Positions 9,203-16,452 of a stretch of DNA of 64,000 nt are shown piece after piece; position 1 is the first letter of the stretch, and the number at the start of each line of letters is the position of its first letter. This DNA is from Pseudomonas hunanensis (lineage in GTDB: Bacteria; Pseudomonadota; Gammaproteobacteria; Pseudomonadales; Pseudomonadaceae), in NCBI RefSeq assembly GCF_013393325.1, contig NZ_QJRC01000080.1:1-64000 (forward strand), in the 5' to 3' direction. The notes under the pieces are model-generated. The model saw only the letters and a program-made list of their open reading frames with translations. It was not told the DNA's origin and ran no database searches. The translations under genes were made by a program, and so were the position numbers.

Positions 9203-10450
9203 TCAGCGAAGCGACTTCACATCACTGGCCGTAACGGCGCCGCCCTGGTTACCCCAGCTGCTGCGAATGAAATTCACCACCTCGGCAACCTCCTGGTCAC
9301 TCAGGCGCCAACCGAACGCTGGCATGGTGAAGTTCGATGGCGCGGTATGCGTTGCCGGTACCGTGCCCCCCGCCAACACCACATGGATCAACGATGTGGC
9401 ATCCGTGGTTTGCACCACGGGGTTACCGGCCAGCGCTGGGAACACTCGGGTGTAGCCCTGGCCATCGGTGCGGTGGCAGGCCGCGCAATTGTCGATGTAC
9501 ACCGCCGCCCCAGGCTTGCTGTCATCACCGTTCCACAGCGCCTGCGCCACCTGCTTGTCGTAGACGTGCGGCTGGTCGTCGGGGTTGCTCGGCGGCAAGG
9601 TCTTCAGGTAGCGGGCGATCGCGGTCAGGTCGGCATCCGTCATGTGCTGCATGCTGTGCTCGACCACGTCGCTCATGCCGCCGAACACGGCGCTGCGATC
9701 GCTGCGCCCAGTCTTGAGGAACTGCACCAGCTGCGCCTCGCTCCAGCTGCCCAGCCCGTCCTGGTGATCGCCACGCAGGTTCTTGGCAATCCAGCCGTCC
9801 AGCGGAGCGCTGCCGGCCAGAAACTGCTCGCCATCCGCAGGGCTCAGCGCTTTTTCCTGCATGGTCAGCGCTCGTGGCGTATGGCAGGCGCCACAATGCC
9901 CAAGCCCTTCGACCAGGTACGCACCACGGTTGACCACCGGGTCGGCTGCCGCCGAGGCCTGCCAAGGCTTGGCCTCTGGTGCGAACAGGCCACGCCAGAT
10001 TGCCAGCGGCCAACGCATGCTCAGTGGCCAGGGAATGTCGGTGGCCTTGTTCGGCTGCTCGACCGGCTCCACGCCCTTCATGAAGTAGGCGTACAGCGCC
10101 TGCATGTCCTGCTCGCTGACCCGTGCATATGACGGATACGGCATGGCCGGGTACAGGGTGCTACCGTCCTTGCCGATACCCTTGCGCACCGCCTGGTCGA
10201 AGTCCTCGAAGCTGTACTGGCCAATGCCGCTGGCTGCCGGGGTGATGTTGGTGGAATACACCGTGCCGATTGGCGTTTCCATCGGCAAGCCACCGGCAAA
10301 AGGCTTGCCGCCCTTGGCGGTGTGGCAGGCCACACAATCACCGGCGCGGGCCAGGTATGCACCTTGGCGCACCTGCGCATCGTCATGGGTGGCCGCCTGC
10401 GCAGCCGTACCGGCACCCAGCAGCAGGGTTGCGATCAACATTGTCTTCAT
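9203..10450 (-). CDS. Gluconate 2-dehydrogenase, triheme cytochrome c subunit
   Basis: Membrane-anchored electron-transfer subunit of the periplasmic FAD gluconate 2-dehydrogenase. It passes electrons from the flavoprotein to the quinone pool. Three heme-binding motifs are visible: CVACH near residue 40, CGACH near 190 and CAACH near 325. A Sec signal peptide ends at about Ala20. I choose the ATG at 10450 because GAGGAG sits 8 bases before it; the in-frame ATG at 10456 is only 2 bases from that site. It is the last gene of the three-gene gad operon. Confidence 0.93.
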   Translation of the reverse strand: MKTMLIATLLLGAGTAAQAATHDDAQVRQGAYLARAGDCVACHTAKGGKPFAGGLPMETPIGTVYSTNITPAASGIGQYSFEDFDQAVRKGIGKDGSTLYPAMPYPSYARVSEQDMQALYAYFMKGVEPVEQPNKATDIPWPLSMRWPLAIWRGLFAPEAKPWQASAAADPVVNRGAYLVEGLGHCGACHTPRALTMQEKALSPADGEQFLAGSAPLDGWIAKNLRGDHQDGLGSWSEAQLVQFLKTGRSDRSAVFGGMSDVVEHSMQHMTDADLTAIARYLKTLPPSNPDDQPHVYDKQVAQALWNGDDSKPGAAVYIDNCAACHRTDGQGYTRVFPALAGNPVVQTTDATSLIHVVLAGGTVPATHTAPSNFTMPAFGWRLSDQEVAEVVNFIRSSWGNQGGAVTASDVKSLR

Positions 10451-10462
10451 GCTCATCGCTCC

Positions 10463-12247
10463 TCAGGCCTGAACCAGCGGGCCGGGGTTTTTCAGGTACT
10501 GCTCGCGGATGGCGCGGGCCGACCAATAGGTCAGCGCGGCCACCAGCCCGGTCGGGTTGTACCCCAACCCCTGCGGGAACGCCGAAGCGCCCGGGACGAA
10601 CACGTTGTGCACATCCCAGCTTTGCAGGTAGCGGTTCAGTGCACTGGTTTTCGGGTCGGTGCCCATGATCGCGCCACCGTTAAGGTGGGTGGTCTGGTAA
10701 CTGGCGGTGTTGAAGTGATCCTTCACCTGCTTGCCCAGCACGGCAATGGCCTTGGGGTTCATCGCCTGGGCGATCTTGCTCAGCTTGCCGACCATGAACT
10801 GGTTCATCTTGATGTCGTTCTCCTGCCAGTCGAAGGTCATGCGCAACAGCGGCTGGCCGTAGGCGTCGCGGTACGTGGGGTCGAGGTCCAGGTAGTTGCC
10901 ACGGTAGGACTGGTGAGCGCCGTGGGCGTCCATCGACACCTGGTGGGTGTAGTAGTCCGCTGTGGCTTTCTTCCAGGCACTGCCCCAGGCCGGCGTGCCC
11001 GGCGGGTTGGAGATGCCGGCAATCGGCCGGCTGCCGGCCTGGTTCACCCACATCGGCGAGCCGCCGACAAAGCCGTGCGGGCCATGGTCGAAGTTGTCGG
11101 CATTGAAGTCGTCAATGGCAATGCCATTGCCACCCGCGCCGATAAAGTTGTTGGTGTAGGTGCTCTTGTCGAAGAACGCCTTGACCGTCCCCATGTTCTG
11201 GTAGGCGAAGTTACGCCCGACCACACCTTCGTTCTTCACCGGGTCGTAAGGCTTGCCAATGCCGGAAAGCAGCATCAGGCGAACGTTGTTGAACTGGAAC
11301 GCCGCCAGGATCACCAGCTCCGCTGGCTGCTCTACCTCGCGCCCCTGGGCATCGATATAGGTCACACCGGTAGCCTTGCGCTTGCTATCGTCCAGGTTCA
11401 CCCGCAGCACGTGGGCATTGGGCCGCAACTCGAAGTTGGGCACCTGGCGCAGCGCCGGCAGAATGTTCACGTTGGGCGAGGCCTTGGAGTACATGTAGCA
11501 CACGTAGCCGCTGCAAAAACCACAGAAGTTGCACGGCCCCATTTGCGCACCGTAGGGGTTGGTGTAGGGGCCGGAGGTGTTTGCCGAGGGCAAGTTGTAG
11601 GGTTTGTAGCCCAGGCCCGTGGCGGCCTTTTCGAACAACCTGGCCGATACAACGTTCTTCTGCGCAGGCAGTGGGAACGGGTTGGAACGGTCCGGTGCAT
11701 AGGGGTTGCCGCCCTTCCCTTCACCGACCACCTTGCCTTTGACGGTCCACGCCTGGCCTGAAGTGCCGAAAACCTTTTCGGCAAAGTCGAAATACGGCTC
11801 CAGTTCTTCGTAACTGACGCCGAAGTCCTGGATGGTCATGCCCTCGGGGATGAACGTGCGCCCGTAGCGCTCTTCGTAGTGGCTGCGCAGGCGCAACTCG
11901 ACCGGGTCGACCCGAAAGTGCACGCCCGACCAGTGCAGGCCTGCACCGCCAACGCCCTTACCTGGCAGGAAGGCACCGAGCTGGCGGTTGGGCAGCGCCA
12001 CATCGTTCACGCTATGGCGGACAGTGACGGTTTCTTTCGATACATCGACGAACAGCTTCTTGCGCACGCTGTAGGTCAGCTCATCGATCACCTGCGGGTA
12101 GCTGCCTTCCGGGTAGGTGTCCTGCATAGGCCCACGCTCCAGGGCTACCACGTGCAGACCCGCTTCAGTCAGCTCCTTGGCCATGATCGCGCCGGCCCAG
12201 CCGAAGCCGACGATCACGGCATCCACTTTGTTCAACACAGTCGCCAT
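10463..12247 (-). CDS. Gluconate 2-dehydrogenase, FAD-dependent catalytic subunit
   Basis: GMC-type oxidoreductase, 594 aa, that oxidises gluconate to 2-ketogluconate on the periplasmic face. The FAD-binding motif GFGWAGAIMAKEL is at about residues 14-26 and an HWSG motif follows near residue 105. A cysteine cluster, CNFCGFCSGYVC near residue 245, is typical of this branch. There is no signal peptide of its own, so it is likely exported as a complex with the Tat-signal gamma subunit. It starts 3 bases after the gamma-subunit stop and is followed by the cytochrome gene. Confidence 0.94.
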   Translation of the reverse strand: MATVLNKVDAVIVGFGWAGAIMAKELTEAGLHVVALERGPMQDTYPEGSYPQVIDELTYSVRKKLFVDVSKETVTVRHSVNDVALPNRQLGAFLPGKGVGGAGLHWSGVHFRVDPVELRLRSHYEERYGRTFIPEGMTIQDFGVSYEELEPYFDFAEKVFGTSGQAWTVKGKVVGEGKGGNPYAPDRSNPFPLPAQKNVVSARLFEKAATGLGYKPYNLPSANTSGPYTNPYGAQMGPCNFCGFCSGYVCYMYSKASPNVNILPALRQVPNFELRPNAHVLRVNLDDSKRKATGVTYIDAQGREVEQPAELVILAAFQFNNVRLMLLSGIGKPYDPVKNEGVVGRNFAYQNMGTVKAFFDKSTYTNNFIGAGGNGIAIDDFNADNFDHGPHGFVGGSPMWVNQAGSRPIAGISNPPGTPAWGSAWKKATADYYTHQVSMDAHGAHQSYRGNYLDLDPTYRDAYGQPLLRMTFDWQENDIKMNQFMVGKLSKIAQAMNPKAIAVLGKQVKDHFNTASYQTTHLNGGAIMGTDPKTSALNRYLQSWDVHNVFVPGASAFPQGLGYNPTGLVAALTYWSARAIREQYLKNPGPLVQA

Positions 12248-12250
12248 GCT

Positions 12251-12997
12251 TCAAGCCCTCTCGCCGCGAATCGATACAGCCGGAAACGGGTAAGGCTCGT
12301 TGCGCTCGACCCAGTCCATGAAGTCGGCGCGGGCGCCGGGGAAACCGATCTGGGTCCAGCCGACCATGCCTTTGTTGCCACCATGGATCGGGTCGCAGAA
12401 GAACCCTTCACGGGTGTTTTGCACCAGCAAGCTGAAGAACACCTTGGCCGGAACGGTATCGAACACCAGCTCGCCTGCCTCGACCTTGCTGAGAATACGG
12501 TCTCGGGTAGCGCTATCTTGCGCAGCAAAAGGCTGCCCGCCGTTGGTTTTGCACCAGCCGTCCACGGCAGCGATGCCCAGGCGGTAGATCTGTTGTGGGC
12601 TGAGCTGTAGCTGATAGCCCAGCTCGGGCGCCGCGTCGGCGTTGAACGGGCCTTGCATGTACCACTGTGCACCCGTCGCATAGGGAGTGTTCATCTGCCG
12701 GTCGATGAATTCGGCGGCGCCGGCTTCGAGTGCGCCGGGGCCAAGTTCATCGGCCGGGATGATGCGCGACACGGCAGCTTGGACAAAAGCCCACTCTTCG
12801 GCGCTGAAGAACGTCGGCTGATAGTCGCCCGCGGGTGGCATGGCCGGCACGTTGGGTTGCTGATGCGCTTGCGGTGCCGCAAGCAGCTGGCTGGCGCCCA
12901 CGCCCAGCCCTGTGCTGGCCACGGTAACGACAGGGATCAGGGTCAAGGTCTTGCGCAGAAAATCCCTGCGCGGGTTGTCTGGGGCATGCTCAGGCAT
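12251..12997 (-). CDS. Gluconate 2-dehydrogenase gamma subunit with Tat signal
   Basis: Small subunit (248 aa, gluconate_2-dh3 family) needed for export and assembly of the dehydrogenase. A twin-arginine signal (NPRRDFLRK at about residues 8-16 followed by a hydrophobic stretch) is clear. It would carry the folded FAD subunit across the membrane. It is the first gene of the operon, with a GAGGA ribosome site and a PtxS operator 120 bases upstream. Confidence 0.92.
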   Translation of the reverse strand: MPEHAPDNPRRDFLRKTLTLIPVVTVASTGLGVGASQLLAAPQAHQQPNVPAMPPAGDYQPTFFSAEEWAFVQAAVSRIIPADELGPGALEAGAAEFIDRQMNTPYATGAQWYMQGPFNADAAPELGYQLQLSPQQIYRLGIAAVDGWCKTNGGQPFAAQDSATRDRILSKVEAGELVFDTVPAKVFFSLLVQNTREGFFCDPIHGGNKGMVGWTQIGFPGARADFMDWVERNEPYPFPAVSIRGERA

Positions 12998-13116
12998 TGG
13001 AAGTCCTCATTCGGCTGTGCGGCGGCCTTGGAAAGCGCCATCTGATTTCTTTAGGGGGTGATCTTGATAGGCCATCAAGAAGACAGCCGAATAATCTAGC
13101 GCGTTCAGAAATGTTT

Positions 13117-13130
13117 TGAAACCGGTTTCA
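13117..13130. promoter_or_regulatory. PtxS operator in front of the gluconate dehydrogenase operon
   Basis: The third exact TGAAACCGGTTTCA palindrome, 120 bases upstream of the gamma-subunit start. It lies in the region between this operon and the divergent phosphatase gene, so it could in principle also affect that gene. The rest of 12998-13270 shows no other clear motif. Confidence 0.9.
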
Positions 13131-13270
13131 TACTTGACTTATCACAGCTCAAGCCACCCCCGTACGGCTGTCCGATAAGGCTTTTTTCACACCTGCCTCA
13201 CTCTCTGCCGACATTCCACCGCCTACAGTGCCGACGCTCTCGTATGGAGCGAGCTGACTGGAGTGGCAAT

Positions 13271-13960
13271 ATGCTGCAAGGCGTTATCGACAAATCCCCC
13301 GCCTCACGGCTTGCGCAGGTATACCGACTGCCTTGGGGTGCGGCGCAATTGGCAGTCCTGTGCATGCTGTTCGTGCTGGGCGCGGCAGCAGCCTGGGCGC
13401 ATGCCCACATGGCCATCCCAAACCTGGGCAACCCGCATCACCTGCAACGCAGCGGGCTCGAGGCCGCCTGGGCGAAAGGCTCGGTGATTGTGGTGCTGCG
13501 CCATGCTGAACGCTGCGACCGCTCCAGCGGTGCCTGCCTGGGTGACCCCAGCGGTATCACGGTCGCGGGCAGCCAGGTGGCGGCCAATGTAGGCCTCGGC
13601 CTGCAACACCTCGGCCTGAGCGCAGCCGATGTCTGGGCCAGCCCGGAGGTGCGCACCCGGCAGACCGCACACGCCATGTTCGGTAAAACCATTGCCACGC
13701 AAGACTGGCTTAATCAGTGTGACGGCGACTTTGCCGAAAACGCCCTGGCGCTCAAGCGAAACGGCCACAACCTCGTGCTGGTCAGCCACAGCGGCTGCAT
13801 GGAGCGGCTGGAACAGGCGCTTGAAGTGCCCTCAAGCGCGATGTCCAACAGCTATGCCAGCGCCCTGTTCATTACCCAGGGCAGCGATGGCAAGGCGAAA
13901 ATGCTGGGCCAGATAGCAGCCAGTGAATGGCGCAAACTCGTTGAAGCCAAGGAACTCTGA
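13271..13960 (+). CDS. Membrane-anchored histidine phosphatase (phosphoglycerate mutase-like)
   Basis: Histidine phosphatase superfamily protein of 229 aa. The phosphoacceptor motif LRHAERC (His near residue 78) and the second catalytic His in VSHSG are both present. An N-terminal hydrophobic segment (about residues 28-46) would anchor it with the catalytic domain in the periplasm. The layout recalls Ais-type phosphatases acting on LPS core phosphate, but the substrate is not shown by the sequence. I use the ATG at 13271 because TGGAGT lies 6 bases before it. The gene ends 2 bases before a PAP2 phosphatase, which suggests joint action on envelope phosphates. Confidence 0.8.
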   Translation: MLQGVIDKSPASRLAQVYRLPWGAAQLAVLCMLFVLGAAAAWAHAHMAIPNLGNPHHLQRSGLEAAWAKGSVIVVLRHAERCDRSSGACLGDPSGITVAGSQVAANVGLGLQHLGLSAADVWASPEVRTRQTAHAMFGKTIATQDWLNQCDGDFAENALALKRNGHNLVLVSHSGCMERLEQALEVPSSAMSNSYASALFITQGSDGKAKMLGQIAASEWRKLVEAKEL

Positions 13961-13962
13961 AC

Positions 13963-14781
13963 ATGCCCTCCCGCGCCACCTTCTATCGCAACAACCTGCT
14001 GCTGCCGCTGTTGCTGGCCGCCATCGTGTTCATGGCATTCGACCTCACGGAGCTCGATCGCTGGATTAGCAACCTGCTGCTCGACCCGGCCACTGGGCAG
14101 TTCCCGCTGCTGCACAACCAGTGGTTCGAGAAAGCCACGCACAAATGGCCGCGCATCCTGCCGGACTGGACGGGTGAGCTGGCCGTCATCGGCAGCCTGC
14201 TGTCGTTCATCTGGCCGCGCCTGGCCAACCGCCCTCAAGGGGGCCTGACCCGGGTGTTGGAAAAGGCCCGAATCGCCCCGGTGCTGCGTTTTACCACCCA
14301 ACACCGCCGCGACTTGCTGTTTATTGTGGTGGCGTTTGCGCTGAGCACAACCGTGATTCATTACCTGAAAAGCCACACCAGCGTGTATTGCCCCGTGGAA
14401 ACCACGCTGTATGGCGGCTCACACGCCCGGGTCGAATGGTTCGAAAACTTTTCCTTGTGGAGCAAGGCCGGCGATGGCCGTTGCTGGCCGGGTGGCCATG
14501 CTTCCAGCGGGTTTACCTTGTTGGCGCTGTATTTCGTTGCACTTCGTCACCGCTGGGCGCATGCACGCAAGTTGCTGGTGGCTATTTTGTTGATCGGGTT
14601 CGTGTACGGCACTACCCGGGTGCTGCAGGGTTGGCACTATATGTCCCATACCTTCTGGGCTGGGATCTTTGTCTGGCTGACAACCTGGGCAACGGCATTG
14701 TTTTTCTATGGACGCATCGCGTTGCAGGCGCCTGAACACAGTCCTGAAGCCGTTAGTACCCAGACTGCAGACTTCGCGTAG
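13963..14781 (+). CDS. PAP2-family membrane phosphatase
   Basis: Integral membrane protein of 272 aa with several hydrophobic segments. PAP2 motifs are present in divergent form. Motif 1 is KSHTSVYCP, with Cys-Pro in place of the usual Arg-Pro. Motif 2 is GGHASSGF. Motif 3 is TRVLQGWHYMSH, containing the nucleophilic His. The CP variant is, from memory, typical of a pseudomonad subgroup associated with lipid A or undecaprenyl phosphates. It follows the histidine phosphatase after 2 bases with AAGGAA as ribosome site, so the two form an operon. Confidence 0.82.
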   Translation: MPSRATFYRNNLLLPLLLAAIVFMAFDLTELDRWISNLLLDPATGQFPLLHNQWFEKATHKWPRILPDWTGELAVIGSLLSFIWPRLANRPQGGLTRVLEKARIAPVLRFTTQHRRDLLFIVVAFALSTTVIHYLKSHTSVYCPVETTLYGGSHARVEWFENFSLWSKAGDGRCWPGGHASSGFTLLALYFVALRHRWAHARKLLVAILLIGFVYGTTRVLQGWHYMSHTFWAGIFVWLTTWATALFFYGRIALQAPEHSPEAVSTQTADFA

Positions 14782-15091
14782 TACCTGTGGCAGCGGCTGG
14801 TTTGCACCATCACCCAAGCTAGCCCTGGAGCAGCCTTGTGCTGCTCACACAGGTCCGGTGCTCGCCTTGGCATGGCGGGGGTGCGAAAACTGGGTTGGAA
14901 TTACTTGCCCCCAATCCCCAACCTTGGGGGAACGCTGCCCACCGCCGGCCGCTTGTGAACCCTCCTGCTGAAAACCTCCACCCCCTGCGCCACAAGGCCT
15001 GCAACGCAATATTCAACTGTTGGCACAGCTCTTGCCGATCTCCTCCCAGACGCCCCAAGTCCATGGGCCCGTTTGCAGGAGGAATTGACTC
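14782..15091 (+). other. Intergenic region with hairpin and leader of the curlin operon
   Basis: These 310 bases hold no convincing gene. A perfect 6-base stem (GAGCAG at 14828, CTGCTC at 14841, loop of 7) may end the phosphatase operon, though it lacks a T-run. The remainder must contain the promoter of the curlin operon. I see no clear -35/-10 pair. A very strong AGGAGG lies 9 bases before the next start. Confidence 0.45.
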
Positions 15092-16420
15092 ATGCACCGA
15101 CCGATACCCCACCCGCTGGCAGTGGCGATTTTCGCCGGCATGCTCCAGCTTCCGGCGCAGGCTGCCCTGAACGCTGTCGATCCAGGCGCCTACGTCCCCG
15201 CCAACGGCGGCTTCCCCGCCTGGTACCAGGACAGTCACGGTCGAACCCTCGACCTGTGCCTGACCAAGGCCGTCAGCTCTCGGGTCGCCGGCGCGCCCGG
15301 CGCACCGTCGTACATGTGCACGCTGCTCCCGACCCCCGGTGTGTTCGACGATACCCAACCCATCGTCTTCCCCACCAACTTCCCTGACGAGGCATTCTGG
15401 TTCACTGCCGACGCCGCCATCGCCGACGCCGCCCGCGGCATCAACCTCAGCTACGGCACGGCAATCGAAGCGGCATTCGCCGCCGAAGAGCCGGTGGAGG
15501 GTGACCAGGTCAGCTTCGCCCGGGTGCGTATCCGGGTTGATGTCCCTACCGCCGGCACCTACGTGGTCACCCACCCCTACGGCGTTGAAGTGTTCGATGT
15601 CCCCGCCGCAGGGCGCCGTGCGATCAACATGACCCGCGACATCGGCATTGCCGGCGCAGGCGACTTCACCGGTGCGCTGAAGGGCGATGTCGGGCCGTTC
15701 CTGCGCAGTGTCAACGGCCCCTACACCGAAGGTAACGAACGCTTCATCGGCGACCCGAACCTGGAAGAACGGGTAACCGGCAGCCCGTTCAACACCAACT
15801 TCGTCCGCATCGAAGGCCCTGGCGGCATCGACCTGCGTACCGAACTTTTCGCAATCTCCGGCAAGCTCTCGACTGTCGCCCTGCCTACCCCGCTGATGCC
15901 ACAGCGCAGCACCTACTCGCGGCATACCGAGAATGGCGACCTGCGTGCCCAGCAGGACATCTTCGTGATGGCCCCGCCGCCGCCTGCCAGCGTAACCCTG
16001 ACCAGCCAGACCCCCAACCTGAGCCTCACCGAGGCCAACGGCACCGGCGCCTGGTACGCCCAATCGGCGCTGAACCCGGCGGCCGGCACCCTCCTGACAC
16101 TCACCGCCGACAACAGCGTGGCGATTCCGACCAGCAGCCTGACCACCCATAACGTGCCGCTGACCGACCTGGTCACCATCACCCAGGCCCAGTACCGGCT
16201 GTCCACCGGCGAGCTGACCTTGGTGGCCAGCACCAGCGACGAAACCACCCCACCCGTGCTCACCGCCCATACCGGCAACGGTACGTTGATCGGCAACCTT
16301 GGCGGCAACGGCGCGGTGAAGACGTTGAGCATGACCGTCTCACCCATCCCGCCGGCCAAGGTGCAGGTCACCAGCGCCAATGGGGGTAGCGATACCGAAG
16401 ACGTGGTGCTGGTGCCATGA
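15092..16420 (+). CDS. Secreted protein of unknown function, paralogous to the next gene
   Basis: 442 aa with a Sec signal peptide (cleavage near Ala-Gln-Ala, residue 25). I do not recognise the family. The mature N-terminus reads NAVDPGAYVPANGGFPAWYQD and the first ~270 residues align by eye with the next gene through shared blocks: YMCTLLP, FW, GDQVSFARVRIRV, THPYGVE, GRRAIN-TRDIGI, FTGAL and GSPFNTNF. Two conserved Cys near residues 55 and 76 could form a disulfide. The C-terminal part looks beta-rich, with a proline-rich linker near residue 290. The next open frame begins at 16417 and overlaps by 4 bases, though its likely ATG is later. It leads the curlin operon. Confidence 0.82.
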   Translation: MHRPIPHPLAVAIFAGMLQLPAQAALNAVDPGAYVPANGGFPAWYQDSHGRTLDLCLTKAVSSRVAGAPGAPSYMCTLLPTPGVFDDTQPIVFPTNFPDEAFWFTADAAIADAARGINLSYGTAIEAAFAAEEPVEGDQVSFARVRIRVDVPTAGTYVVTHPYGVEVFDVPAAGRRAINMTRDIGIAGAGDFTGALKGDVGPFLRSVNGPYTEGNERFIGDPNLEERVTGSPFNTNFVRIEGPGGIDLRTELFAISGKLSTVALPTPLMPQRSTYSRHTENGDLRAQQDIFVMAPPPPASVTLTSQTPNLSLTEANGTGAWYAQSALNPAAGTLLTLTADNSVAIPTSSLTTHNVPLTDLVTITQAQYRLSTGELTLVASTSDETTPPVLTAHTGNGTLIGNLGGNGAVKTLSMTVSPIPPAKVQVTSANGGSDTEDVVLVP

Positions 16421-16452
16421 ACAGACAAAGGCTCAGCCTTCAAGGAGGCAGC

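Noticed and set aside
14819..16270. 483-codon minus-strand frame opposite the first curlin-operon gene
   Set aside because: The plus-strand gene has an AGGAGG site, a signal peptide and a paralogue next door; the antisense frame has none of these.
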